Both the position numbers and the translations under genes were made by a program. The notes beneath the pieces are model-generated. The model was not told where the DNA came from and did no database searches. It worked only from the letters and a program-made list of their open reading frames with translations. Positions 18,177-27,129 of a stretch of DNA of 64,000 nt are shown one piece after another. How positions within the stretch are numbered: the stretch's first letter is position 1; each line of letters begins with the position of its first letter. The DNA is from Chryseobacterium vrystaatense (GTDB lineage: Bacteria; Bacteroidota; Bacteroidia; Flavobacteriales; Weeksellaceae). The stretch covers positions 248,001 to 312,000 of the forward strand of contig NZ_JPRI01000003.1 in NCBI RefSeq assembly GCF_000737765.1, in the 5' to 3' direction.

Positions 18177-19769
18177 ATGTACAACAAAGGACTATATAAC
18201 GACTGGGTGCCAAAACCCGTACAGCTGCTGCTCATCGTACTGCTATTGGCCGTAGTAATGCCACTTGGCGGGGTATATACCGGAAATATCAGTTATCTGG
18301 TAAGCGGTACCGGAGCGATGACAGAATATTTTATGTGGGCAAACTATGCGACCACAATCGGAATGGGGGCTTGTATGCCGGTCGTTCTCAGAATGAAAAT
18401 GAGATTCAAGGTCAGAGATAAAATGACCGTATTGCTTGTTCTTTTAGGACTGCTGAGCTATATTAACGGAACCACGATGCAGCCGATGGTCTTTGTATTT
18501 ACAGCCCTGTTTATAGGATTTTTAAAAATGATGGTGACCATAGAACTGTTTCTTCCGTTAATGATGATGATTGGAAACAGAGGTATGTTTTACGGACTGT
18601 TTTACACCTTTGTGTTGGTAATGAATCAGGTGGCGGCTTATTATGCAGTGGTTGTTTCCATTAATTATAACTGGCAGCATTTTTATCTTATTGCGGCTGT
18701 ATTGTGTTTTATGCTTGCACTGATACACTGGATCTTTATGCACAATAAATATTTTGCCCTGAAAGTTCCACTTCATTATATCGACTGGATGAGTATCATG
18801 TTGTTCGCATCAACATTTATGTTTTCAGCCTATGTTTTTTCTTTCGGGAAACAGCAGGACTGGTGGAATTCCAGAAATATCATCAATGCAAGTATGGCTG
18901 CATTTATAAGTTTTGCTTTGCTGGTCATTCGTCAGTTCACCTTGAAAAGACCTTATCTATCATTCAAAATATTTACGAAAAATAATGTACAGCATGGGCT
19001 CTTTATGCTTTTGTGGTTGGGAATGTTTTTAGGAACTACTTCACTTCAGAATACCTTTGCAGTAGGAGTTTTGGGATACGATCAGCGTACCAATGCAGGA
19101 CTTAGCATGCTTATGATTCCAGGGATTATTCTGGCTGGCGTTATTGCTGTATTCTGGTTTAAAAAAGAAATACCATTGAAAATGTATATCTTCTCGGGGT
19201 TTTCGGCGATGATGGGATATGCATTGATCATGTACTTTTCGATGGTTTTAGAATTCAATTATGAGAACTGGTATCTTCCAATGTTTCTGAAAGGCTATGG
19301 AATGTGTTCCCTGTTTATTTCTGTGTGGTTCTATACGCTGGATAAACTTGAAATAGATGATATGCTGGCAGCCATAGGACTGGTATTGGTATGGAGAACT
19401 TTCCTTGCAGTAGGATTCTTTTCGGCATTGTATTCATGGTTTCAGTACCGTTTTCAGATTATGGCGGTAGGTGATCTGGCTGTATATATCGATGGGATGA
19501 CGGTTACTCCTCAGACTTTAGCGGGGAATATGAAAACCCTTCAGCTCAATGCAGTCATTGTGTCCGGTAAGAAGATTTTCGGATATATTATTTTGACCGG
19601 TTTTGGGGTGTTGCTTTACGTGATGACGCATCATTTCGGAAGAGAAAGATTTCAGTATTTAAGATTCATCAGAGTTTTGGGTGGTAAATCTGTGATTGCC
19701 AGAAGAAGGCTCCGTGAAAGAAAGAAATTATTAGAAGAAATAAAAGACGCGGCAGGGCCTGCGGTTTAA
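18177..19769 (+). CDS. MFS drug/metabolite transporter (third component of efflux system)
   Basis: 530 residues with about 12-14 hydrophobic helices, a short N-terminal cytoplasmic part (MYNKGLYNDWVPKPVQ) and a basic C-terminal tail rich in Arg and Lys. Length and neighbours match DHA2/EmrB-like pumps that work with an HlyD adaptor and TolC channel. Typical MFS motif A is not obvious, as in many Bacteroidetes members, so specificity cannot be inferred. Its start lies directly after the heptad array. Confidence 0.85.
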   Translation: MYNKGLYNDWVPKPVQLLLIVLLLAVVMPLGGVYTGNISYLVSGTGAMTEYFMWANYATTIGMGACMPVVLRMKMRFKVRDKMTVLLVLLGLLSYINGTTMQPMVFVFTALFIGFLKMMVTIELFLPLMMMIGNRGMFYGLFYTFVLVMNQVAAYYAVVVSINYNWQHFYLIAAVLCFMLALIHWIFMHNKYFALKVPLHYIDWMSIMLFASTFMFSAYVFSFGKQQDWWNSRNIINASMAAFISFALLVIRQFTLKRPYLSFKIFTKNNVQHGLFMLLWLGMFLGTTSLQNTFAVGVLGYDQRTNAGLSMLMIPGIILAGVIAVFWFKKEIPLKMYIFSGFSAMMGYALIMYFSMVLEFNYENWYLPMFLKGYGMCSLFISVWFYTLDKLEIDDMLAAIGLVLVWRTFLAVGFFSALYSWFQYRFQIMAVGDLAVYIDGMTVTPQTLAGNMKTLQLNAVIVSGKKIFGYIILTGFGVLLYVMTHHFGRERFQYLRFIRVLGGKSVIARRRLRERKKLLEEIKDAAGPAV

Positions 19770-19791
19770 AGATACCTTGTTTTTCATGAGT

Positions 19792-19830
19792 AGGATCCTG
19801 GGCTTTGCGAAGTCTGGGATCCTGCGTTTT
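19792..19830 (+). terminator. Intrinsic terminator after the efflux operon
   Basis: AGGATCC (19792-19798) pairs with GGATCCT (19817-19823); the stem continues inward with wobbles to a TGCG loop. TTTTT follows. Confidence 0.75.
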
Positions 19831-19949
19831 TATAAGTGAAAAATAGTACGCTCTTTTTGATAAAATATGAAAAATTTCATATCCTGTTGTTTTTATTTAG
19901 AAGCAATAAAAATTAAATTTGACAGATTATAAAAACTTGAGTAGAAAGA

Positions 19950-22160
19950 ATGAAAAAGCAGTATGCATTCATAGGTCTATTGGCGTCGGGAATCGTATTT
20001 TCTCAGACAGCTAATGATTCTGTAGCCTCTAAAGGTATTGATGATGTAGTGATCGTAGCATCCAGAAAACCCACTAAAATCTCCGACATTCCGGGGACGG
20101 TTTGGGTGGTTCAGAAAGAAAAAATTCAGGAGCAGGCAAAAAGCGGTGTTCCTCTTAAAGAAATGCTTTCTATTCTGATTCCAGGTATGGATATCGGGCC
20201 GCAGGGAAGAACCAATTACGGACAGAATATGAGAGGACGCTCCGCGTTGGTAATGATAGACGGAGTTTCGCTGAACAGTATCCGTACTATCAGCCGTCAG
20301 CTCGACGCTATTGATCCTTTTAATATCGAAAGAATTGAAGTGCTTTCAGGTGCCAGTTCTATTTACGGAGGAAATGCAACCGGAGGTATCATTAATATCA
20401 TCACTAAAACTCCTTCCAGGAAAGGGATTAGTGGAGAAACTGAATTAGGGGTAAGAACCGGATTTATGGGAAAAGATGACCACGATTTCCGTGCTGCCCA
20501 GGCCATTGCTGTAAAAGGCGAAAAGGTTTTCGGGAGATTAGGTGTTGCTTATCAGCAGAATGGAGGAGTTTACGGTGCCGATGAAAATCAGGTTTTAACA
20601 GATATTACACAAACAGACCTTCAGTACAACCAGTCGATTGATATCCTGGCAACAGGAGGTTATAAATTTAATAATAAACATAAGATTACCGCATCTCTTC
20701 AGTATTACAATTCTAAATTCAATGGAGACAGAAGCCTTTATTTAGGGCAGAATCTAAGTGCTTTTACAACGAAGAATGCAGGGTTGCTGGAAATGCGTGA
20801 CGGTTTTTCATCCGATAAAAATGTAGGGACGGAACGTTTTATGGGGACAGTTGCGTACAACGGAAACAATATTTTAGGAGGTCAGGATCTGTATGTACAG
20901 TTTGCAGCGAGAGGAGAGAAGTTAGGATTTTATCCTTTCCCCGGAAATGTTAATTTAAATAGCGTAAACACGGCTTATATGTCTTCTTCACAGCAGGACA
21001 CCTATTATTCCGGGGTAAAAGCACTACTGTCCAAATCATGGAGAGGTCTGAACGTAACTTACGGAGTAGACGTCGACCTGGAGAAATTTGAAGGGGCCCA
21101 ATCCGTTTATGATATCGCCAAAACGATGTCAAGCGGAGGCTTAGTCAATGAGACACAATATAGCCTTGGAAGATACCCAACGAACCATTCTCAGAGTTAT
21201 GCAGGATATGCTCAGGTTAAATATGACATCTTTCCCAAACTTCAGATCAATGGAGGTATCCGTTATCAGAGTATGAATGTAAAAGTAGATGATTTCGTAG
21301 GTTCTGTACAACAGACACAGGTTGCCATGGGGTGGGGAAGTTCAGCTTCTGCTATTCCAGGCAGAAAAAGCTCATACAATGTAACATTAGCCAATGCCGG
21401 AGTATTGTATAAATTCAACGAACAGCATCAGGCTTGGGGGACATTCTCGCAGGGAGTAAGCTTGGCTGACCCCTCAAAATATTACGGAATCGGCGTCTAT
21501 AGTCTGAAAGGAGGAAACTGGGATGTCATTTCCAGCATCAATGTCAAAGAACAGCCATTACAGGCTGTCAAAACCAACCAGTTTGAAGTAGGTTACCGTA
21601 TCAATAAGGGAGGATTGAGAGGACAGATTGCAGGTTTCTTAAGTAATTCGGATAAGAATATTACTGTAGATAAAAAAACATTACAGATCCTTGTCAATGA
21701 CTTGAAGCTGAGAAATATGGGAATTGAAGCTGAGATTTCATACTCTATGAACAATGGAGTTTATTTCGGTGCCAGCGGACTTTTGATCAAATCAGAGGTT
21801 GAGAATAATGACGAATGGAAAAAGCAGGAAATCTACAATGCTTCCCCTTCAAAATTGGTGACCTATATCGGGTATAATGTTAAAAACTGGTCTTTCAGAT
21901 TCCAGTCACTACAGAATTTCAAGCTGACGGATGATCTTAAAAATGAGATAGACGGTTATAATACTTCGGATGTTATGGTAGGATACCGTTTCGACTGGGG
22001 TAAATTTAATTTAGGAATTCAGAATGTTTTCAATACAGATTATCAAACGATCTGGAGCAAGCGTTCTCAGGTTTTATATTCAAGTTACGGTCTTCCTGAG
22101 CTGTTCAGTTATAAAGGAAGAGGACGAACATTTAACCTGTCTTATACCTTTGACTTTTAG
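19950..22160 (+). CDS. TonB-dependent ferric siderophore receptor, IutA-like
   Basis: 736 residues with signal peptide ending in VFSQ. The plug domain (about 30-150) has GRTNYGQNMRGRSALVMIDG followed by SRQLDAIDPFNIERIEVLSG. This closely resembles the hydroxamate siderophore receptor IutA as I remember it. A 22-strand barrel follows and ends in the aromatic terminal strand YTFDF. It imports an iron siderophore, probably of the aerobactin/rhizobactin citrate-hydroxamate class. The next gene encodes a siderophore reductase. No Fur box was recognised. Confidence 0.88.
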   Translation: MKKQYAFIGLLASGIVFSQTANDSVASKGIDDVVIVASRKPTKISDIPGTVWVVQKEKIQEQAKSGVPLKEMLSILIPGMDIGPQGRTNYGQNMRGRSALVMIDGVSLNSIRTISRQLDAIDPFNIERIEVLSGASSIYGGNATGGIINIITKTPSRKGISGETELGVRTGFMGKDDHDFRAAQAIAVKGEKVFGRLGVAYQQNGGVYGADENQVLTDITQTDLQYNQSIDILATGGYKFNNKHKITASLQYYNSKFNGDRSLYLGQNLSAFTTKNAGLLEMRDGFSSDKNVGTERFMGTVAYNGNNILGGQDLYVQFAARGEKLGFYPFPGNVNLNSVNTAYMSSSQQDTYYSGVKALLSKSWRGLNVTYGVDVDLEKFEGAQSVYDIAKTMSSGGLVNETQYSLGRYPTNHSQSYAGYAQVKYDIFPKLQINGGIRYQSMNVKVDDFVGSVQQTQVAMGWGSSASAIPGRKSSYNVTLANAGVLYKFNEQHQAWGTFSQGVSLADPSKYYGIGVYSLKGGNWDVISSINVKEQPLQAVKTNQFEVGYRINKGGLRGQIAGFLSNSDKNITVDKKTLQILVNDLKLRNMGIEAEISYSMNNGVYFGASGLLIKSEVENNDEWKKQEIYNASPSKLVTYIGYNVKNWSFRFQSLQNFKLTDDLKNEIDGYNTSDVMVGYRFDWGKFNLGIQNVFNTDYQTIWSKRSQVLYSSYGLPELFSYKGRGRTFNLSYTFDF

Positions 22161-22213
22161 AAATTTAAATGAAAGCATTTAGCCTTGATTTAAATTCAAT
22201 ATTATAATAACAT

Positions 22214-22249
22214 ATCCGGCTTCTGTCAATCCATTGAGGCCGGATTTTA
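22214..22249 (+). terminator. Terminator between receptor and reductase
   Basis: ATCCGGC (22214-22220) pairs with GCCGGAT (22239-22245), with an inner CAAT/ATTG helix, followed by TTTTAATT. It may reduce read-through into the reductase gene. Confidence 0.65.
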
Positions 22250-22266
22250 ATTAAAAAAATTCAGTT

Positions 22267-23079
22267 ATGGCTAAAATTCAAACAGGCCGCATTGTTGCGG
22301 AAATGACGAGAAAAGAGTATATCACTGATCATTATATCAGAGTATATCTGTATTCTCCGGAAGCACATTTTTTTAAAAATACCACCATCGGTGATAACAA
22401 TAAAATTGCCGTACCTCCGGCAGGTTTGGATGAAATCCATTTTCCAACGCTGGATGAAAACCGCCAATGGGTGTATCCGCCAAAAGAAGTGGCTCCAGCT
22501 GTGAGAACATATACCCACAGAGGGATTGATCTGGAAAACAATGAGCTGATCATCGATTTTGTAGACCATGGAGACGGAGGACCTGCATCACAATGGGCGA
22601 GAGAATCTGGACCCGGAGCGAAATTGGGAATCATGATGCGAACTGAAGCAAAAGAGATGTATCCGGAAGTTGAATTTTATCTGTTCGTGGGAGATGCCAC
22701 AGCAATTCCTGTTTTGAGTGCTATGCTGGAAACCCTGCCGGAAAAAGCAAAAGGAGTCTGTATCATTGAAGTTCACGGAAAAGAAGATGAACAGAACCTT
22801 GAAACAAAAGCTGATATTGAATTTAAATGGCTTCATAATGCAACCCCGCATATCAGCAGTGAAATGGCTGATACCGTAAAAAGCATCACTATTCCTGAAA
22901 CCTCCAGATTCGGATATGTTGCTGCAGAATTTTCAAGCGTTAAAGAAATCCGTACCTATCTCAGAAAGGAAAAAAACTGGACTTCACAAGAGCTTAATGC
23001 CTATTCGTATTGGAAAGCAGGTGTAGCAGAAAACGAATCGGAGAAAGACAGACATAAGGAAAAGGATTCAATGGGGTAG
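22267..23079 (+). CDS. Siderophore-interacting protein (FAD/NADPH ferric-siderophore reductase)
   Basis: 270 residues of the ViuB/YqjH family. The FAD-binding barrel carries the RTYTHR motif (about 79-84) and IDFVDHGDGGPASQWA. The NAD(P)H-binding half carries LFVGDATAIPVLSAMLE. The C terminus has the conserved YWKAG motif followed by a charged tail. It reduces ferric siderophore in the cytoplasm to release iron taken up by the IutA-like receptor just upstream. Confidence 0.92.
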   Translation: MAKIQTGRIVAEMTRKEYITDHYIRVYLYSPEAHFFKNTTIGDNNKIAVPPAGLDEIHFPTLDENRQWVYPPKEVAPAVRTYTHRGIDLENNELIIDFVDHGDGGPASQWARESGPGAKLGIMMRTEAKEMYPEVEFYLFVGDATAIPVLSAMLETLPEKAKGVCIIEVHGKEDEQNLETKADIEFKWLHNATPHISSEMADTVKSITIPETSRFGYVAAEFSSVKEIRTYLRKEKNWTSQELNAYSYWKAGVAENESEKDRHKEKDSMG

Positions 23080-23288
23080 GTGTTCTGGGGTTTCGGGATA
23101 TGATTTTCTGAGTTTGATCGCAGTTGTAATGGTTGTTCGTTATTTTGGCTTCAAGTCGGAGTAGTAAGGTTAATAGTGCATTTTGCTTCGCAAGTGAATG
23201 ATGGATTACTAACCACGCTGCCTGTAGCAACAGGAAAGCCAGCAACCGCAGCTAAAAACTCTCTGACCTCAAACCCACATCCCGAAAC

Positions 23289-23319
23289 TTGCAATCAGAA
23301 ACCGAAACCCCTATCTTTG
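23289..23319 (+). promoter_or_regulatory. Promoter of the class I methyltransferase gene
   Basis: TTG (23289-23291), 20 nt, TATCTTTG (23312-23319) fits the consensus exactly. The start codon at 23336 is 16 nt after the box. The rest of the 255-bp spacer after 23079 shows nothing I can name. Confidence 0.7.
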
Positions 23320-23335
23320 CACTTTAAAGACAGCA

Positions 23336-24040
23336 ATGAAAGATTTAATGGGTAAGGCAATCTGGGATTATTTTCACAACGAAAACCCTGAAGATTTGCA
23401 GACAGAAACTTCAATTTCGGAATTGGATGAACTTCCGGTAGACTACCTTTTCAGGGAATTTGAGGAGATGAATGATATTGAGCAGAAAGCTTTGGAGCTT
23501 GCTCAGGGAAAAGTATTGGATATCGGTTCTGCTGCAGGTTCTCATGCTTTATATCTTCAGAATGAAAGGAACCTTGATGTTTCAGCTCTGGATATTTCAC
23601 CAAAATCTATTGAAGTCTGCAAGCTGAGAGGAATAAGGAAAGCAATAGTTGAAAATATGCTGGATTTTTCAGGAGAAACTTTTGATACTGTTCTGCTTCT
23701 GATGAATGGAACCGGAATTTTTGAAAGCCTGAAGAAAATTGATACTTACCTCCAGAAACTGCATACTTTGGTAAGTGATAACGGTCAAATTTTGATTGAC
23801 AGTACAGATATATTATATATGTTTGACCGCGATGAAGATGGCGGTGTTTATATTCCGGCTGGTGGATATTATGGCGAACTGGATTATATCGTTCATTACA
23901 AAGGAGAATCTGAAAATCCGATCAAATGGCTTTATCTTGATTTTGAAACGTTGAAAAACGCAGCAGAAAATAATGGATTTACTATAGAAAAAATAATGAA
24001 GGATGAAGATTCCTACCTGGCAAGACTGACTAAGAAATGA
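23336..24040 (+). CDS. Class I SAM-dependent methyltransferase
   Basis: 234 residues. Motif I is VLDIGSAAGSHALYL (about 61-75), motif II is VSALDISPKSIE, and FDTVLLLMNGTGIFES is the motif IV region. It is Rossmann-fold and cytoplasmic with unknown substrate. The start follows the promoter closely. The 3' end overlaps the convergent gene by 28 bp, and its apparent terminator lies inside that gene. Confidence 0.88.
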   Translation: MKDLMGKAIWDYFHNENPEDLQTETSISELDELPVDYLFREFEEMNDIEQKALELAQGKVLDIGSAAGSHALYLQNERNLDVSALDISPKSIEVCKLRGIRKAIVENMLDFSGETFDTVLLLMNGTGIFESLKKIDTYLQKLHTLVSDNGQILIDSTDILYMFDRDEDGGVYIPAGGYYGELDYIVHYKGESENPIKWLYLDFETLKNAAENNGFTIEKIMKDEDSYLARLTKK

Positions 24041-24675
24041 CTTGAAAATAAATTTTGATTTGTATAGATTATCATGATCATTACAAGTGAAATAAGAATT
24101 GGAAAAATATAGGAAGCTGCTCTGTAGGGCAGCTTTTTGGGTATATAGGATGCCCATAGCAAAAGCAGAAAGAGCATTCCTAATGCGGCTGCAAAAACTT
24201 CGGGGCTCTTTCTAAAAGAAGAAACGTTTTGAGAATTTATTTTGTGCATGAAAGCGACCAGAAAATACTGAACAGGCAGATAAATAAATCCAAAAATAAA
24301 AGTGAAAACAGCAGGAGTGTATTTTTTTAATTTAATAAAATTTATTCCCAATAATATGGACCCCGGAACGGTTCCCACAATAAAACTGATCAGTAAAATG
24401 ATATTCCTTGGAAATAGTTTTATAGCCTGTGGATCTTCAGTGATATTATCTTCCCACATTTCCTGTTCTTCCTGAAGCTTTAATTCTTCCTGATTTTTTT
24501 TATACTGAATGAGCTGACAAATCTGTGTTTTTTCCTCTTCACTGAAAGTTCGTCCTCTTTCTTTAAGTATTTCAAAAGCCATTAGAACAGCTTCCGGAGT
24601 AAAGCGGTTTCCTGCCTTTAGATAGCTTTCCAGTTCCGTAGAGGATAATTTTCCCAGAACACTCTTTTTAACCAT
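24013..24675 (-). CDS. Hypothetical membrane protein
   Basis: 220 residues I do not recognise. The N-terminal half is soluble and helical (LSSTELESYLKAG, then a glutamate/lysine-rich coiled-coil stretch about 55-75). The C-terminal half has four hydrophobic helices. The N-terminal part resembles short helical segments seen in flavobacterial stress or export proteins, but no family is claimed. Its last 28 bases overlap the convergent methyltransferase gene. Confidence 0.7.
   Translation of the reverse strand: MVKKSVLGKLSSTELESYLKAGNRFTPEAVLMAFEILKERGRTFSEEEKTQICQLIQYKKNQEELKLQEEQEMWEDNITEDPQAIKLFPRNIILLISFIVGTVPGSILLGINFIKLKKYTPAVFTFIFGFIYLPVQYFLVAFMHKINSQNVSSFRKSPEVFAAALGMLFLLLLWASYIPKKLPYRAASYIFPILISLVMIMIIYTNQNLFSSHFLVSLAR
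24114..24138 (+). terminator. Terminator of the methyltransferase, inside the convergent gene
   Basis: AAGCTGC (24114-24120), a loop of about 8 nt, GCAGCTT (24129-24135) and a T-run. Orientation suits the plus-strand gene, although the hairpin lies in coding DNA of the minus-strand gene. Confidence 0.55.
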
Positions 24676-24686
24676 AGCGATAAAAT

Positions 24687-24713
24687 AAAATGGGCATAAA
24701 AAATGCCCATTTT
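24687..24713 (-). terminator. Intrinsic terminator after metG
   Basis: ATGGGCAT (24690-24697) pairs with ATGCCCAT (24703-24710), extended by A/T runs. On the minus strand it is followed by TTTTATTTT. Confidence 0.8.
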
Positions 24714-24733
24714 GTATAATTGTTAGTTAGAAA

Positions 24734-26770
24734 TTATCCTATCTCAATACCATTTTCTACATTGCTGTCATCCGGTGTTACGAAAGACAGTTTTCCGTCT
24801 GGTTTTGTCGTTAATAAGAACATTCCCTGAGACTCAATTCCTCTGATCTTTCTTGGAGCAAGATTTAATAAAATCATCACTTGTTTGCCGATCAGTTCTT
24901 CCGGTGTGAAGCTTTCTGCAACACCTGAAACTACAGTTCTGATATCAACACCTGTATCCACTTTAAACTTCAGTAATTTATCAGCTTTTTCAACCTTTTC
25001 AGCTTCTAAAATGGTTGCTGTTCTAAGGTCTATTTTAGTAAAATCATCAAAGGTGATCTCTTCTTTCATAGGGTTGGCGTTAGGGTTTGTTTTTTTATTG
25101 TTTTGTTTGGTCTGTTCCAGTTTTTCAATCTGAGCTTCGATGACACTGTCTTCAATTTTTGAGAAAAGAAGAGAGGCTTCATTGATCTTGTGGCCAGTTT
25201 CTATTAAAACAGATTTGTTTTCAACATCGTTCCATTTCACTTGTTCGGCATTAAACATATTCAGTAATTTTTCAGAACTGAAAGGCATGAATGGTTCACA
25301 TAACTGAGCTAATGCAACAGCCAGTTGAGCTCCCACAAATAGAGATTGAGCTGCTTTTTCAGGACTGTCTTTGATGGTCTTCCATGGTTCTTCAGCCTGA
25401 AGATACTGATTTCCAAAACGGGCAAGATTCATTAATGCAGTCAATGCATTTCTGAATTCATAGTTTTCCAGAAATCCTGAAATTTCTTTAGCTGCTTTGT
25501 TGATTTCTTCTAATTCAGGACTGTTTACATCTCCCTGAGGAACAATACCGTCATAATATTTATGGATCAGAACAGCAACTCTATTGATAAAGTTCCCGAA
25601 AATCCCAACCAATTCAGAATTATTTTTAGTCTGAAAATCTTTCCAGGTAAAATTATTATCCTTGGTTTCCGGAGCAGATGAAAGAAGAGCGTATCTTAAA
25701 ACATCCTGCTGTCCGGGGAATTCTTCTACATATTCATGAGCCCATACCGCCCAGTTTCTGGATGTGGAAATTTTGTCGTTCTCAAGGTTCAGGAATTCGA
25801 AAGCAGGAACATTTGTCGGCATGATATAATCACCGTGAGCCTTCATCATAGCAGGGAAAATAATACAGTGGAATACAATATTATCCTTTCCGATGAAATG
25901 AACAAGGTCGCTGTTTTCACTCTGCCAGTAGTCTTTCCAGTCTTTCCCGTTTTTCTCCGCCCATTCCTGAGTGAAAGAAATATATCCGATAGGTGCATCA
26001 AACCAAACGTAAAGTACTTTCCCCTCCGCATTCGGAAGAGGAACAGGAACTCCCCAGTTCAGGTCTCTGGTCATGGCACGAGGTTTAAGACCGTCGTTTA
26101 ACCATGATTTTACCTGACCGTAAACATTCGGTTTCCAGTCGTCTTTATGACCTTCAATGATCCACTCATTTAAGAAATTTTCATATTCATTTAATGGGAG
26201 GTACCAGTTTTTGGTTTCCTTAAGAATCGGAACATTTCCGCTCAGCATCGACTTCGGATTGATCAGCTCTGAAGGGGATAGCGTAGAGCCACACTTTTCA
26301 CACTGATCTCCGTAAGCATTTTCGTTGCCACAGTTTGGACAGGTCCCTACAATATAACGGTCGGCCAGAAATTCTCCGGCCTGTTCATCAAAATACTGCT
26401 CAGAAACCTCTTCTGTGAATTTCCCTTTTTCATAAAGAACTTTAAAGAAATCCTGACTGGTTTCGTGATGCTTTTTAGATGTTGTTCTGGAATATTCATC
26501 AAATGAAATTCCCAGATCCGAAAAAGATTTTTTGATGATCTCGTGGTACTTATCCACGATATCCTGAGGGGTTACCCCTTCTTTTTTTGCTCTTATGGTA
26601 ATAGGAATTCCATGCTCATCCGATCCGCAGATAAACGCTACATCTTTTCCTAGTCTTCTTTGGAATCTTGCGTAGACATCCGCAGGAATATATACACCTG
26701 CCAAATGTCCTATATGAACCGGTCCGTTTGCATAAGGCAAAGCTGCCGTAATCATCTTTCTGTTTGACAT
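24734..26770 (-). CDS. metG: Methionyl-tRNA synthetase
   Basis: 678 residues. The class I HIGH motif is in [12 protein letters not shown]. The zinc knuckle [18 protein letters not shown] has four cysteines. The KMSKS loop appears as DKISTSRN, a known variant. The anticodon-binding helical domain follows, and a C-terminal tRNA-binding OB fold (about 575-678, [18 protein letters not shown]) mediates dimerisation. I start at 26770 ([13 protein letters not shown]); an upstream in-frame ATG would lie within the promoter. TATCTTTG on the minus strand at 26792-26799 is a probable -7 box. Confidence 0.97.
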   Translation of the reverse strand: MSNRKMITAALPYANGPVHIGHLAGVYIPADVYARFQRRLGKDVAFICGSDEHGIPITIRAKKEGVTPQDIVDKYHEIIKKSFSDLGISFDEYSRTTSKKHHETSQDFFKVLYEKGKFTEEVSEQYFDEQAGEFLADRYIVGTCPNCGNENAYGDQCEKCGSTLSPSELINPKSMLSGNVPILKETKNWYLPLNEYENFLNEWIIEGHKDDWKPNVYGQVKSWLNDGLKPRAMTRDLNWGVPVPLPNAEGKVLYVWFDAPIGYISFTQEWAEKNGKDWKDYWQSENSDLVHFIGKDNIVFHCIIFPAMMKAHGDYIMPTNVPAFEFLNLENDKISTSRNWAVWAHEYVEEFPGQQDVLRYALLSSAPETKDNNFTWKDFQTKNNSELVGIFGNFINRVAVLIHKYYDGIVPQGDVNSPELEEINKAAKEISGFLENYEFRNALTALMNLARFGNQYLQAEEPWKTIKDSPEKAAQSLFVGAQLAVALAQLCEPFMPFSSEKLLNMFNAEQVKWNDVENKSVLIETGHKINEASLLFSKIEDSVIEAQIEKLEQTKQNNKKTNPNANPMKEEITFDDFTKIDLRTATILEAEKVEKADKLLKFKVDTGVDIRTVVSGVAESFTPEELIGKQVMILLNLAPRKIRGIESQGMFLLTTKPDGKLSFVTPDDSNVENGIEIG

Positions 26771-27129
26771 TTTATAGTAAAATTTTATCTGCAAAGATAA
26801 GGATTATCTCCCTAAAATCATGTAATCTTCCCTCATAATAAGTTTTTGCTCATCCGGAAAAGCGTAATGTCTGTTTTAATTAAAAAAGAATAGCTAAAAA
26901 TTGATGTCCATAGATTAATATTCCAAAGATAAATAAACAGATTTCATGCGGTTGTTCTAATCAGTTTACTGGATGGTAAATTTGAATATATAATTGGTAA
27001 TTATAAAATTTCTGTTGATCATAATTGATGAATGCAAAATTCGGACATTATAATAATTCAATGAATTATCCTGTAAAATGTTGTTTTACCGCAGTACTTT
27101 ATCTATTTTTAGGGTTATAAATAGTCATT
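26771..27129. other. Divergent intergenic region metG / GH97
   Basis: 359 bp. On the minus strand TATCTTTG (26792-26799) probably serves metG. On the plus strand TTG (26952-26954), 22 nt, TAAATTTG (26977-26984) could serve the GH97 gene with a leader of about 140 nt. No MalR- or SusR-type site is recognised. Confidence 0.5.
26952..26984 (+). promoter_or_regulatory. Possible promoter of the GH97 gene
   Basis: TTG (26952-26954) and TAAATTTG (26977-26984) are separated by 22 nt, near the upper limit for Bacteroidetes promoters. The leader would be long. Confidence 0.45.

Noticed and set aside
22261..22851. Several minus-strand frames over the siderophore reductase gene
   Set aside because: They are antisense shadows of a clearly coding gene; the Cys-rich translations reflect reverse-complement codons.
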